A stretch of DNA of 55,288 nt from Chitinophagaceae bacterium (GCA_016787085.1 JAEUVJ010000067.1:1-55288), one strand, 5' to 3'. Shown: positions 18,090 to 27,807, counted from the first letter of the stretch. The notes: generated from the sequence alone by a model not told the origin. Translations and numbers: made by a program.

Positions 18090-19127
18090 ATGGGAAGAGC
18101 ATTGCTTATACTATTGTTATTGGCAAATACATTTTGTATTGCGCAAAAAAGGTCTGTCACCGTCAGTGACCTGCTGACCTTAGCCACACTTTCTCCGAAA
18201 AATGCAGAAACTTATTTAAACAAAAAAGGATTTACCCAGGGCGATACGAAAGTACAGGATGGAGTAATGGTCAGAACATTTCATGAAAATGGCCAGAATA
18301 AGGTAGCCGCTACGGAAGAAGCAGCAGGCCATACTGTAGAACTTTATAAAAAGGGGGATCTCTACTGTTATTTATTGCACACTTCTTCGGCCGATGAGTA
18401 TAAAGAAAGCAACAGCATTTTGAAAAAGGCAGGGTTCTTTTATGATACAGATACCAGCCAACCGCATGCATTGATCTTTAAAAAGGGTGGCATCACCGTG
18501 CGGGCCCGGTCGGTGACCTGTGAAAGAGGGAGTACCCGGTACAATTTTCTGCTGCAAAAAAAGGAGTTCCCCGATCCGGGAAGTGTACAGTTTGGCGAAG
18601 ACCTGCTGAAGTTTGAATCACATGACCACTTAGCAAATTTTTTTGGCGCCGATAATATAAAGAAAGATGTTTACTATCTGCACCCCGATCAGCCCACACA
18701 TTGCACTGTTTTGTTTCCCAACAGCAGCCGGCAGGCCATGTTTATATGGGAAGATGAGAAGAACCTGCATAACATATCCTTTATCATGATCAGCGGGGTG
18801 CTGAAGACAACCAGCACAGTACAATTCGATGGCAACTTCAATCATAGTGCCTGGAAGTTCAGGAGCGGCCTCTACCTGGGTATGCGCCTCAAAGACCTGC
18901 TGCAATTGAACATGAATGATTTTTTATTCTTTGGCCAGGAGTCGGAATATTCATTCATGGTGGTGCCGGAAAAAACTAGGTATGTTGATTTCAAGAATAT
19001 CGGGGTGATGTTTGATTGTTTTGATTGTTACAGTTCACCGGTGTTAAAAAAGGAAAAGGTCAGCGCCCTGGATGCAGCGGATATGGATCTTGCCATATAT
19101 ATATCCTGCATCATGATACGTCCATAA
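18090..19127 (+). CDS. Secreted protein of unknown function
   Basis: 345 residues with a signal peptide (MGRALLILLLLANTFCIAQ). No family is recognised. The N-terminal half contains a repeated GFTQGDTKVQDG / KAGFFYDTDTSQPHALIFKKG pattern, suggesting two copies of a small alpha/beta domain. The C-terminal half has a strand-rich region (SGLYLGMRLKDLLQLNMNDF) and closely spaced cysteines (FDCFDCYSS). It probably sits in the periplasm or on the surface. A terminator follows it. Confidence 0.6.
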   Translation: MGRALLILLLLANTFCIAQKRSVTVSDLLTLATLSPKNAETYLNKKGFTQGDTKVQDGVMVRTFHENGQNKVAATEEAAGHTVELYKKGDLYCYLLHTSSADEYKESNSILKKAGFFYDTDTSQPHALIFKKGGITVRARSVTCERGSTRYNFLLQKKEFPDPGSVQFGEDLLKFESHDHLANFFGADNIKKDVYYLHPDQPTHCTVLFPNSSRQAMFIWEDEKNLHNISFIMISGVLKTTSTVQFDGNFNHSAWKFRSGLYLGMRLKDLLQLNMNDFLFFGQESEYSFMVVPEKTRYVDFKNIGVMFDCFDCYSSPVLKKEKVSALDAADMDLAIYISCIMIRP

Positions 19128-19160
19128 GGAGGCGTTCTTCAGCCTGAATATTGTTAATAC

Positions 19161-19197
19161 AAAAGCCCTGGTCATTTGATCAGGGCTTTATTGTTTT
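19161..19197. terminator. Bidirectional terminator between convergent genes
   Basis: AAAGCCCTG (19162-19170) pairs with CAGGGCTTT (19181-19189), with a further TCA/TGA pair inside and T-rich sequence after. It lies between the 18090-19127 gene and gcvP and can end both. Confidence 0.8.
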
Positions 19198-19250
19198 TAT
19201 CGGAAAGTATGATCTGATGTCGCTGCTTCCATCCTTCGCTTTGCGAAGGA

Positions 19251-22130
19251 TCAGGCTTCTGCCTCCATGTAGCTCTCTACAGGCTCACAGGTACAGATAA
19301 GGTTCCTGTCGCCATGTGTATTATTCACCCTTGCCACAGAAGGCCAGAACTTATTCAATGTAACATAATACAGCGGGAACGCCGCCTGTTGCCTGGAATA
19401 ACTGTGTTTCCATTCATCAGCCGTCACTATGGCCTGCGTATGCGGTGCATTCTTCAGCGGGTTATCTTTTTTGTCCAGTTTACCTTCTTCAATCGCTTTG
19501 ATCTCTTCATGAATGCTGAGAAGGGCATCGCAGAAGCGGTCCAGTTCTGCCTTGTCCTCGCTTTCGGTCGGTTCGATCATGATCGTACCGGGCACCGGAA
19601 AGCTCATGGTGGGCGCATGGAAACCGTAATCCATTAATCGTTTGGCTACATCTTCCGCTTCGATCTCAGCACTTTTCTTGAAAGGTCTAAGGTCAACAAT
19701 GAATTCATGGGCACATTGACCGTTATTGTTGGTGTATAAAATATCAAACTTACCTGCCAGCCGGGCCCGCATGTAATTGGCATTAAGTATCGCATATTGC
19801 GTAGCGGCTTTTACACCTTCGCTGCCAAGCATCCGGATATAGCCGTAGCTGATCAGTAAGATGCTGGCGCTTCCGTATGCAGCTGCCGAGACGGCATGTA
19901 CTATATGAGGTTTATTGCCGACCGATACATGACCCGGCAGAAATGATTCCAGGTGTGCTTTTACACAGATAGGGCCCATGCCGGGACCTCCACCGCCATG
20001 AGGTATGGCAAATGTCTTGTGTAAATTCAGGTGGCATACATCAGCGCCGATGAGACCCGGCGCTGTCAATCCCACCTGTGCATTCATATTGGCGCCATCC
20101 ATATATACCTGCCCGCCGTGCTGGTGAACAATGGCCGTGATCTCTTTTATGGTTTCTTCGTACACACCGTAGGTGCTTGGGTAAGTGATCATGATGCCTG
20201 ATAAGTTAGCCGCATGTTGTGCTGCTTTTGCTTTCAGGTCATCCATATCCACGTATCCGTTCTCCAATGCTTTTACCACCACTACTTTCATACCGGCCAT
20301 GACGGCAGAAGCCGGGTTGGTGCCGTGGGCAGAGATAGGTATCAGCATCACGTTACGGTGATGATCGCCGCGGCTTTCATGATAAGCACGGATAGTGAGC
20401 AGACCCGCATATTCGCCTTGCGCCCCGCTGTTGGGTTGCAGGCTGCAGGCATCAAATGCCGTGATCTCACACAAGTATTTGCTCAGTTCATCAATGATGT
20501 ACTGGTAACCCTCTGTTTGGTCAGCCGGGGCAAACGGATGGATATTGGCCCATTGCCTCCAGCTCAGCGGCATCATTTCAGTAGCTGCATTCAGTTTCAT
20601 GGTACAACTGCCGAGAGAGATCATGGAGGTATTCAGGGAAAGATCTTTATTCTCCAGCGATTTGATATAACGCATCATCTGGCTCTCGCTGTGATGCGTA
20701 TTGAAAACAGGATGTGCCAGGAACGATGACGTTCTTGTCAGAGATGCAGGTATCCGGTAAAGACCGGCTTCCTGGTTGATATCAAATGCTACAGGGTCTG
20801 TATCATTTTCAAAACAATTGATCAGGTCATACAGGTCTTCGATAGCCGTTGTTTCATCCAGCGAGATACCGATATGCTTATCGTCAATATAGCGGAGGTT
20901 GATCTGCTGGCGTTCCGCTTTTTCACGGATGATCTTTACATTATCCGCTTTCACCGTAATCGTGTCGAAGAAATTTTCTGATACCAGGTCAAAGCCTCTT
21001 GCTTCGATGGCTTCTGCTACGGTCTGTGCCAGTAAGGCTATCCTTTTCGCAATATTCTTCAGGCCTTCCGGGCCATGATAGACGGCATACATCGCCGCCA
21101 TATTGGCCAGCAGCGCCTGTGCTGTACAGATGTTGGAGGTGGCTTTTTCTCTTTTGATATGCTGTTCTCTTGTTTGCAGCGCCATGCGTAATGCACGGTT
21201 GTTCTGTGCATCAATACTTACCCCGATGATACGACCGGGCATGCTGCGTTTGAAATCATCTTTGGCAGCAAAGAAGGCGGCATGGGGGCCGCCATAACCA
21301 AGAGGTACTCCGAAACGCTGTGCAGAGCCTACGGCAACATCAGCACCTACTTCTCCGGGAGGCGTTAATAGTGTCAGCGCCATCAGGTCAGTGGCCATGA
21401 CCACGTAAGCGCCTGCTGCATGAACTTTGGTGATGAAATCACGATAGTCCTCGACGGAGCCTTTATCATTCGGATATTGAACAATGGCTCCGAAATAAGC
21501 GGAATCAATAGCGGCTGTTTTATAATCGCCATACACGATCTCGATACCTACGGGCACAGCCCTCGTCACCAATACATCTTTTGTTTGCGGAAAAATAGCA
21601 TTGTCCACAAAGAACTTCGGCCGTTCTATATGATCCTGCTTGTTCAGCGAATTAAAGAACATCGTCATGGCTTCGGCAGCAGCCGTTGCTTCATCCAGCA
21701 AAGAGGCATTGGAAATGGGCAAAGCAGTCAGGTCGCTGACCATGGTCTGAAAGTTCAATAAACTTTCCAAACGGCCCTGTGATATTTCCGCCTGGTAAGG
21801 AGTGTACTGGGTGTACCAGCCCGGGTTCTCAAAAATATTCCGCAGGATAACGGAAGGTACGATTGTGTCATAGTAGCCCTGGCCTATATAATTTTTGAAG
21901 AGCTTATTCTTCAGCGAAACATCCTTGATATGTTTCAGGTATTCATGCTCACTCATGGCCGCAGGAATATGCAGCGGATGATCCATGCGGATGGCAGCGG
22001 GAACTGTTTTATCAATAAGGTCAGCTAAACTTTTTTCACCGATCGTTTTCAGCATCTGGCGGGTATCCTTTTCATCAGGGCCGATATGACGCGGGATAAA
22101 TTCATTTGATTGTTGTTCGAAGAGGTTCAT
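19251..22130 (-). CDS. gcvP: Glycine dehydrogenase (decarboxylating), P protein
   Basis: About 960 residues, the length of the fused (single-chain) P protein of the glycine cleavage system. It uses pyridoxal phosphate to decarboxylate glycine and pass the aminomethyl group to lipoyl-GcvH. The PLP lysine is in NLHKTFAIPHGGGGPG, about residue 705 from the chosen start. The N-terminal subdomain (FIPRHIGPDEKDTRQML) and the GYGGPHAAFFA glycine-rich region are intact. I use the ATG at 22130 (MNLFEQQS) rather than the one at 22145. gcvT and gcvH are not in the window. A TAACTTTG promoter box lies about 117 bases upstream. Confidence 0.95.
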   Translation of the reverse strand: MNLFEQQSNEFIPRHIGPDEKDTRQMLKTIGEKSLADLIDKTVPAAIRMDHPLHIPAAMSEHEYLKHIKDVSLKNKLFKNYIGQGYYDTIVPSVILRNIFENPGWYTQYTPYQAEISQGRLESLLNFQTMVSDLTALPISNASLLDEATAAAEAMTMFFNSLNKQDHIERPKFFVDNAIFPQTKDVLVTRAVPVGIEIVYGDYKTAAIDSAYFGAIVQYPNDKGSVEDYRDFITKVHAAGAYVVMATDLMALTLLTPPGEVGADVAVGSAQRFGVPLGYGGPHAAFFAAKDDFKRSMPGRIIGVSIDAQNNRALRMALQTREQHIKREKATSNICTAQALLANMAAMYAVYHGPEGLKNIAKRIALLAQTVAEAIEARGFDLVSENFFDTITVKADNVKIIREKAERQQINLRYIDDKHIGISLDETTAIEDLYDLINCFENDTDPVAFDINQEAGLYRIPASLTRTSSFLAHPVFNTHHSESQMMRYIKSLENKDLSLNTSMISLGSCTMKLNAATEMMPLSWRQWANIHPFAPADQTEGYQYIIDELSKYLCEITAFDACSLQPNSGAQGEYAGLLTIRAYHESRGDHHRNVMLIPISAHGTNPASAVMAGMKVVVVKALENGYVDMDDLKAKAAQHAANLSGIMITYPSTYGVYEETIKEITAIVHQHGGQVYMDGANMNAQVGLTAPGLIGADVCHLNLHKTFAIPHGGGGPGMGPICVKAHLESFLPGHVSVGNKPHIVHAVSAAAYGSASILLISYGYIRMLGSEGVKAATQYAILNANYMRARLAGKFDILYTNNNGQCAHEFIVDLRPFKKSAEIEAEDVAKRLMDYGFHAPTMSFPVPGTIMIEPTESEDKAELDRFCDALLSIHEEIKAIEEGKLDKKDNPLKNAPHTQAIVTADEWKHSYSRQQAAFPLYYVTLNKFWPSVARVNNTHGDRNLICTCEPVESYMEAEA

Positions 22131-22246
22131 AATAATTCCAGGCATTTTTAGTCAGTATGTCAAAGCAGTCATCAAGTCATAGAGGCCAGAGCGTATACAG
22201 ATCTGGCAATAATGGCTTTTATGGCGTCCTTATATAAAAGCGGTGC

Positions 22247-22254
22247 AAAGTTAA
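22247..22254 (-). promoter_or_regulatory. TAnnTTTG -7 box for gcvP
   Basis: TAACTTTG on the minus strand matches the -7 consensus exactly, with a T-rich stretch about 19 bases further upstream where a -33 element would sit. It would give a leader of roughly 110 bases. Confidence 0.4.
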
Positions 22255-22303
22255 GTGGTGGCCGCCAGAAAAAATGATGATGCCATGGCCCGTGGACAAG
22301 CTG

Positions 22304-23212
22304 TCAGCTTTTGTTATTTTCCTTTTCCAGTTTTCTGAGTTGTTCGCTGGTATGACGGCTGCCGTCGTGGCTCCAGCCGGGCGGGCCAAAAAGGTATTTC
22401 CACCTGTCTTTCAGGCTTAGTCCATCTTTTTGGAGGTCTTTGCGGATGCTGACCCACTCATGAAAGACAATGGTAACAGGGGTTTCCTTTTCAAGTGGTT
22501 TGGTTAGCCCGTACTGGATCGGCTGGTAAGCTGCGGCAAGCAATTCCGGCTGAAAAGTGCCGAACAGTTTATCCCAGATGATCAGGAACATGCCCAGGTT
22601 CTTGTCTAAATATTTGGGATTGGAGCCGTGATGCACCCGGTGATGGGAAGGGGTAACCAGAATATATTCCAGCCAGCCGAGTTTGTTGATCCTTTCCGTA
22701 TGTACCAGGATTCCCCAGGTTTGTGTGGCCGAATAGATAAAAGCAATATCAATGGGCTGGAAGCCAAAAAGCGCCAGCGGGATAAAATAGGCAAAACGAT
22801 ACAGCGGTTCCATTACCGATGAACGAAAACCTACCGTAAAATTGAATTTGGGCGAAGAGTGATGCGTGACATGCGTAGCCCAGAAAAAACGCACCTCATG
22901 ATCCACCCGGTGCAGCCAGTAATACATGAAATCCTCGAATACCAGCAACACAACCCAGTATATCCATGGGTTCTGAATGCTGTCCGTAATGCGGTGATCA
23001 TAAAAGAAAGTAAGAATGATACCGACATACACGGCACGAAAGGCCAGGTCAAGCCCCCCGTTAAGCAGCATCAGGTAAACATTTTGAATGGTATCCTTCA
23101 GCGAATAGGCCGGTTTCCCCCGCATATTGCTGAGCAGGATCTCGATCCCGATAATGATAATGTATAGCGGGGTGGAAATAAGAATAAGTAACTGATCCCT
23201 GGCCGTTCCCAT
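22304..23212 (-). CDS. Sterol desaturase / fatty acid hydroxylase family membrane protein
   Basis: 302 residues. Several hydrophobic helices in the first 200 residues surround the three histidine clusters of the family: HRVDH, HVTHH and HHRVHH, which bind a di-iron centre. Members hydroxylate or desaturate membrane lipids or sterol-like molecules; the substrate cannot be read from sequence. The C-terminus is a hydrophilic tail. A TATTTTTG promoter box lies 8 bases upstream of the ATG, and the gene is divergent from the YkgJ-like gene. Confidence 0.88.
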   Translation of the reverse strand: MGTARDQLLILISTPLYIIIIGIEILLSNMRGKPAYSLKDTIQNVYLMLLNGGLDLAFRAVYVGIILTFFYDHRITDSIQNPWIYWVVLLVFEDFMYYWLHRVDHEVRFFWATHVTHHSSPKFNFTVGFRSSVMEPLYRFAYFIPLALFGFQPIDIAFIYSATQTWGILVHTERINKLGWLEYILVTPSHHRVHHGSNPKYLDKNLGMFLIIWDKLFGTFQPELLAAAYQPIQYGLTKPLEKETPVTIVFHEWVSIRKDLQKDGLSLKDRWKYLFGPPGWSHDGSRHTSEQLRKLEKENNKS

Positions 23213-23220
23213 ATAAGCGG

Positions 23221-23228
23221 CAAAAATA
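23221..23228 (-). promoter_or_regulatory. TAnnTTTG -7 box for the desaturase gene
   Basis: TATTTTTG on the minus strand, 8 bases before the ATG at 23212, so the transcript would be nearly leaderless. A related box (TTACTTTG) on the plus strand lies 5 bases before the divergent ATG at 23263. Confidence 0.45.
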
Positions 23229-23262
23229 CCGATTGCAGCCGAATCCTTGTTACTTTGCAGCT

Positions 23263-23754
23263 ATGGCGAAAGATATTTTGCAGAACTGGGAAAAGAAATC
23301 CGGGGAAAGACAGAAAATCTATAAACAATTCCTGCAGAAAGCGGATAAGAATAGGGTGCTGAAACAGTTGCCGGACCTGCATGAAGAAGCGTTTAGTAAA
23401 ATTGACTGCCTGCAATGCGCCAATTGCTGTAAGAACTATTCGCCACGGTTCAAGACCCCCGATGTAAAACGCATTGCCAAACACCTGCGCATGAAAGAAA
23501 GCGTCTTTATCGAAACCTACCTGAAGGTGGATGAGGACGGCGACTTTGTGGTGAAGTCATTGCCCTGTCCTTTTCTCGGGGCTGATAATTACTGCAGCAT
23601 CTATGACCAGCGGCCTTCCGATTGCCACCGCTTTCCCTATACCGATGAAGATGTGCTCATCAAAAGAAAAGAACTGACTCTAAAGAACACTTCATTCTGC
23701 CCGATCACGTATTATGTGATCGAAAAACTGGTAGAAGCGGAGAAAGGGAAATAA
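23263..23754 (+). CDS. YkgJ-type cysteine-cluster protein
   Basis: About 163 residues from the ATG at 23263 (the open frame begins at 23233). The spacing of cysteines, CLQCANCC early, CPFLGADNYCSIYDQRPSDCHRFP in the middle and FCPITYY late, is that of the zinc- or iron-chelating CxxCxxCC (YkgJ) family. The N-terminal 45 residues are a charged helical extension. The family has no firmly assigned reaction; a metal-cluster-dependent role is likely. It has its own promoter region shared with the divergent desaturase. Confidence 0.85.
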   Translation: MAKDILQNWEKKSGERQKIYKQFLQKADKNRVLKQLPDLHEEAFSKIDCLQCANCCKNYSPRFKTPDVKRIAKHLRMKESVFIETYLKVDEDGDFVVKSLPCPFLGADNYCSIYDQRPSDCHRFPYTDEDVLIKRKELTLKNTSFCPITYYVIEKLVEAEKGK

Positions 23755-23783
23755 ACGCAATACTGTTATCGGTCTTTACAGTG

Positions 23784-23809
23784 CATTCAGCGGTGATTTT
23801 CTTCCATTC
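23784..23809 (+). promoter_or_regulatory. Candidate LytTR binding site, autoregulatory
   Basis: Two CATTC half-sites at 23784-23788 and 23805-23809, exactly 21 bp apart, with a central GGTGATTT. The same layout occurs at 26598-26623. LytTR regulators bind pairs of direct repeats spaced about two helical turns, so this upstream copy suggests the regulator at 23862 controls its own operon. Confidence 0.5.
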
Positions 23810-23861
23810 GTTGAAATATCCTGCCCCTCCCTGTTTTAGTAACTAACTTGTAACTTTAGTT

Positions 23862-24587
23862 ATGCAGCCGCTCAGTTGTGTCATCATAGACGATGAACCC
23901 ATTGCCCGCAACATTCTGAAAGAATACATACTGCGGGATGACCGGCTGTTGCTGCTCCAGGATTATTCCAACGCTTCTGATGCTTTACGGGAACTGGGTA
24001 TCCGTAAGCCGCGTCTTATTTTTTTAGATATCAAAATGCCGAAGATCAGCGGTTTTGAAATGCTGCGGTCATTACCACAGCATCCGCAGGTGATATTCAC
24101 TACAGCCTTCCGGGAATATGCCGTGGAAGGTTTTGACCTGAATGCGGTGGACTATTTATTAAAGCCATTTTCATTCGAACGTTTCCTCCAGGCCGTAAAC
24201 AAGGCTTATATGCAGATCACGGCGGAACTTTCTGCCGAAACGCCGGCGCCTCTGCCAGATAACTCACAGGATGATCTTTTTGTGAAAAGCAACGGCAAGC
24301 TGGTACGCATACGGATACAGGATATTCTTTACGTAGAAGCATTAAAGGAATATGTGCGGATCTTCACCACGGTTGGCAACCAGGTGGTGTATCAGACCAT
24401 GCAGAATATGGAAGAGAAATTACCGAAAGATGGTTTTTTCCGTATCCACCGCAGCTATATTATTGGCCTGCGTCATATCCAGGCAATAGAAGGGAATATG
24501 GTACTGATCAACGGGGCGCAGTTGCCTGTCAGCCGTTATACCAAAGATGAGTTCATCAACCGGGTGGCCAAAAACAAATTAATCTGA
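23862..24587 (+). CDS. LytTR-family response regulator
   Basis: 241 residues. The receiver domain (1-120) has the acidic pair IIDDEP, phospho-acceptor Asp56 in LIFLDIKMP, Thr in FTTAF and Lys in LLKPF. A LytTR DNA-binding domain occupies about 138-237 (VKSNGKLVRIRIQDILYVEALKEYV, FFRIHRSYIIGL). It is cotranscribed with the histidine kinase 12 bases downstream, the usual Bacteroidota order. The 5' region contains the paired 21-bp-spaced boxes described separately. Confidence 0.93.
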   Translation: MQPLSCVIIDDEPIARNILKEYILRDDRLLLLQDYSNASDALRELGIRKPRLIFLDIKMPKISGFEMLRSLPQHPQVIFTTAFREYAVEGFDLNAVDYLLKPFSFERFLQAVNKAYMQITAELSAETPAPLPDNSQDDLFVKSNGKLVRIRIQDILYVEALKEYVRIFTTVGNQVVYQTMQNMEEKLPKDGFFRIHRSYIIGLRHIQAIEGNMVLINGAQLPVSRYTKDEFINRVAKNKLI

Positions 24588-24599
24588 GTTTTCATTCTC

Positions 24600-26588
24600 A
24601 TGTCATCAGCCGGAAAGATCATACTGTTTTTATTATGGCTGTGCTGTTCACATGTTTCAAAAGGACAGGATACCGTTACCTTATTGCAGCGAAACGGTTG
24701 GGATAGTGTATATGAAATGGAGAAATTTGCCCGTTATCACCTCGATGCAAGTAATGTGGAAGAGGACAGCCATGCCGTTCAGCAGCCTTTTATACAGGAT
24801 ACGGATCTCTACAAAACCATACGCAGTCAATATGGCCGTAAACCGGTGACTGCATGGGTACGCTGGATCATTCATAACCCGCTGCCACACGATGAGCAGG
24901 TACTGCTCATCTTCAACCGCATGAGTTTTATGTCCTTTTATTATGAGGATGAAAGAGGATTGCGGTTTGAAAAAGATAATTACGCATTCGTCGCTTCTGT
25001 GAGTAAGAACAAGCGAAGAGGATTTGAGTTTTCCGTGCCTGCCGGCAAAACGGTGAAAGTGTATGTCCGTATGCGCAATGCTTACCAGAATTTTTCCCGT
25101 GAATATCCTGTCATCATCCGGCCGGGCGAATACAAAAGGGAGATGGCCGGGTTGTTACATATACAGCGTTACTATGTTTATACGGATGTGCTCTTCATGG
25201 CGATCATCTTTTTTATCACGCTGCATACGCTGGCACAGTTTTTCTTCAACCGCAGAAAGGAGTTCCTTTTGTATGCTTTTTACTCAGGCTGTGTATTTGC
25301 TTTTTTTATTTTCAAGTTTGATGAGTACCCTACTAACGACGTATTTTTCTCCTACCTGCCTTATATCCATAAATACGGGAACAACCCGCTCAGCTACCTG
25401 ATGTTCTATGCTTATTACCGTTTTGTCAGGACCTTCATTGATTTTAAAGAGATAGCTCCCTGGTTTTACCGGGTCATCATTTTTACAGAGCGTTTATTGC
25501 TGACCGTACTGGTAGCAGATATCGTACTGGCGCAACTGAATATGTACCCGATGAAAGTGATGATCTTTAACGTGGCCCGTATCTACCTGATCGGCATGGC
25601 CTTTACCGGTATCTTCTTATTGCTGCGCACCCGCAAGCCTTTGCCAAGATTCATTGCCGTGGGTTCGGGTTCCTTTGTGCTCGGTGCTTTGCTGGCCATG
25701 GTGCTCTCGTGGTTATTGAAAGGGCCGTATATAGGCCGTTTCGATCCGATCATCTGTATGCAGCTGGGTATGGTGATCGAATTGCTTTGTTTTACCCTGG
25801 GGCTTAGCTACAAAACCAGCCTGATTGAAAAAGAAAAGATCGTCACACAGCAACAGCTGATCGTACAACTGGAAGAGAATAAAAAACTACAGGAAGAACT
25901 CACTACCAAACTGGAGTCAAGGGTAAAAGAGCAAACGGCGCATATCCTGGAGCAGCAAAAGCAACTGGAGATAGAGAAAGAACAGCAACTGACACTGGAG
26001 TTTACCAAAAAGATCACGGAGATGGAATTGCAACTGCTGAAATCACAACTGAACCCGCATTTCTATTTCAATACGCTGAATAACTTATATGGCCTCGCTA
26101 TGATCGCCCCGAAAAAAGCGCCGGATGCCATCCTGAAGCTGAGCGACATCATGGAATACGTGATCTATGATTGCCGTCATGATAAAGTACCGGTCGAAAA
26201 AGAACTGAAGTTCATCAACAGTTATATCGAACTGGAGAAACTTCGTTACGACGATAACGTTACTATCGAACTGAAAGTAGACGGGGAAGTGGCAGGAAAG
26301 ATGATCTCACCGCTCCTGCTGATACAGTTCATCGAAAATGCTTTCAAGCACGGGCTGGAACAGTACAAGGGCAACAGCTACCTGAACATACATATTGGCA
26401 TTGAGAACGGTTCGCTCAGGTATGAGTCCGTTAACAGTGTCAATGGTTCCCATGCATCTGCCAGTGGCGGCGTAGGGCTGGCGAATGTAAAGAAACGATT
26501 AGAGATCATTTATCCTGCCAAACATAAACTGCATATTCATTCGGACGAAAGGGAATACAGGGTGCAGCTCACCCTGCAACTGAATTAA
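24600..26588 (+). CDS. LytS-type sensor histidine kinase with 7TMR-like sensor
   Basis: 662 residues. Signal peptide (cleavage after SKG), then a periplasmic region to about residue 185 that resembles the 7TMR-DISM extracellular domain. Seven or so transmembrane helices follow to about 400, then a coiled coil (LEENKKLQEELTTKLESRVKEQ). The His_kinase domain has His487 in QLNPHFYFNTLNNL, and a GHKL ATPase with an N box FIENAFKHGLE and GGVGLANVKKRL. It should phosphorylate the regulator encoded just upstream. The periplasmic domain is expected to bind a carbohydrate-like ligand, by analogy with DISM domains. Confidence 0.9.
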   Translation: MSSAGKIILFLLWLCCSHVSKGQDTVTLLQRNGWDSVYEMEKFARYHLDASNVEEDSHAVQQPFIQDTDLYKTIRSQYGRKPVTAWVRWIIHNPLPHDEQVLLIFNRMSFMSFYYEDERGLRFEKDNYAFVASVSKNKRRGFEFSVPAGKTVKVYVRMRNAYQNFSREYPVIIRPGEYKREMAGLLHIQRYYVYTDVLFMAIIFFITLHTLAQFFFNRRKEFLLYAFYSGCVFAFFIFKFDEYPTNDVFFSYLPYIHKYGNNPLSYLMFYAYYRFVRTFIDFKEIAPWFYRVIIFTERLLLTVLVADIVLAQLNMYPMKVMIFNVARIYLIGMAFTGIFLLLRTRKPLPRFIAVGSGSFVLGALLAMVLSWLLKGPYIGRFDPIICMQLGMVIELLCFTLGLSYKTSLIEKEKIVTQQQLIVQLEENKKLQEELTTKLESRVKEQTAHILEQQKQLEIEKEQQLTLEFTKKITEMELQLLKSQLNPHFYFNTLNNLYGLAMIAPKKAPDAILKLSDIMEYVIYDCRHDKVPVEKELKFINSYIELEKLRYDDNVTIELKVDGEVAGKMISPLLLIQFIENAFKHGLEQYKGNSYLNIHIGIENGSLRYESVNSVNGSHASASGGVGLANVKKRLEIIYPAKHKLHIHSDEREYRVQLTLQLN

Positions 26589-26597
26589 GCGAACTGC

Positions 26598-26623
26598 CAT
26601 TCGCCGGTCATTTACTGCCATTC
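26598..26623 (+). promoter_or_regulatory. Candidate LytTR binding site upstream of barrel lipoprotein gene
   Basis: Direct repeats ACTGCCATTC at 26593-26602 and 26614-26623, start-to-start spacing 21 bp, with GGTCATTT between. It matches the layout upstream of the regulator gene. It lies about 170 bases before the ATG at 26795 and after the kinase stop, so it likely links the downstream gene to the same two-component system. Confidence 0.5.
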
Positions 26624-26794
26624 ATCGCAGGTACTCCCGTTGGGAGAAATTACTCTTCCATTAAGCGAAATTGTTTTTTGCCGCATGGGTTTCTTTCAAC
26701 ATTTGTTCTGGGAAAAGACCGGCCGTCAATACACCCGGTCCATTCATCAATCATCATTAACCACACCTGTCCGAAAGGTGATAAAACTCACACC

Positions 26795-27775
26795 ATGAAA
26801 AGAACACATTTGACAAAACAAAACCCGGCAAGGCGCTGGATCACCCTGTGCCTGTCATCTGCTATGGGTATCTTTTTATTACAGGGCTGTTGTATTCCGC
26901 CCGAAGCCCTTACTGGTTCAGGAAAGCCATGCAACTGCAACGACAAACCGGTATACGCCGGTAATAGCAGAAAGATAGAACATGGTAAGGATGCTGCACA
27001 AACCACCACAGCTATGCCGGCTGTTTTTGTGCAGCCATCATCCGATGCCAGGCCGCTCACTAAGGTCGTTCACAAGGAACCGGTGATGATACAGAGAAAG
27101 AATAGCTATCCGAAGAGTGCAGGCAAAAAACTTCCGCTGGGAATAAAAGGGATCAGCACCAATGTAATAGCGGGACCTAACCTTTCTTTCAAAAGCAGCA
27201 ATGAAGATTATGGCTCGCTCGATCACAAACACAAACCCGGGCCCGGGGTGCAGTTCGGCGTTGCTTCTTCCCTTATGTTCTCCCCCAAACTGTCTGTAAT
27301 GGCCGGTCTTCTTTTTAAGACCAATAATGCGAAAGAGGTCATCAGTTACTCTTCGCCCGGCGAACCGGGTGGCGGTGGCGGATACAGCGAGGAGTATGAG
27401 TCTAAATACAGCTTCAGTTACCTCTCTGTGCCATTGCTGGCTGAAATAAAATTGTCTGATAAGCTCACGGCTATTGCAGGCCCTGAGGTGAACATACTGA
27501 CAGGCGCTTCGGTAAAAGATAGCGATGGCGAGAAAACGGATATCAAAAACCAGGCGGTAAAAACGGGGGTGGGTATCCAGGCAGGAGTCCGTTTTCATGT
27601 GCCGAAGTCACCGGTAGGTGTACAACTTATCTACGATCATCGTCTTTCACGTCTCAATGAAAAAAGTGATGAATATTATCCCGGGGGCGGCAGTACTGAT
27701 TCACCTGCCTGGCGCATGAGCAGCCTGCAGCTGGGCCTGTTTGTATGCCTGTGCGAACTTTTTAAAAAGGACTGA
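26795..27775 (+). CDS. Outer-membrane beta-barrel lipoprotein-like protein
   Basis: The open frame starts at 26678, but the ATG at 26795 begins a long signal with a lipobox-like LLQGCC, so I start there (326 residues). Residues up to about 120 are low in structure, rich in Lys, Ser and Pro. The rest is a barrel of the outer-membrane beta-barrel (OMP_b-brl) type: alternating strands, GLLFKTNNAKEV, SYLSVPLLAEIKLSDKL, TGVGIQAGVRFHVPK and a C-terminal LQLGLFVCL. Candidate target of the upstream LytTR system because of the shared 21-bp boxes. Confidence 0.7.
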   Translation: MKRTHLTKQNPARRWITLCLSSAMGIFLLQGCCIPPEALTGSGKPCNCNDKPVYAGNSRKIEHGKDAAQTTTAMPAVFVQPSSDARPLTKVVHKEPVMIQRKNSYPKSAGKKLPLGIKGISTNVIAGPNLSFKSSNEDYGSLDHKHKPGPGVQFGVASSLMFSPKLSVMAGLLFKTNNAKEVISYSSPGEPGGGGGYSEEYESKYSFSYLSVPLLAEIKLSDKLTAIAGPEVNILTGASVKDSDGEKTDIKNQAVKTGVGIQAGVRFHVPKSPVGVQLIYDHRLSRLNEKSDEYYPGGGSTDSPAWRMSSLQLGLFVCLCELFKKD

Positions 27776-27807
27776 ACATTGTTTTGAATGGTTCTTTTCC
27801 TTAGCAG

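Noticed and set aside
22131..22246. Possible glycine riboswitch before gcvP
   Set aside because: The leader of about 110 bases shows neither of the conserved glycine aptamer cores nor a terminator hairpin with a T run.
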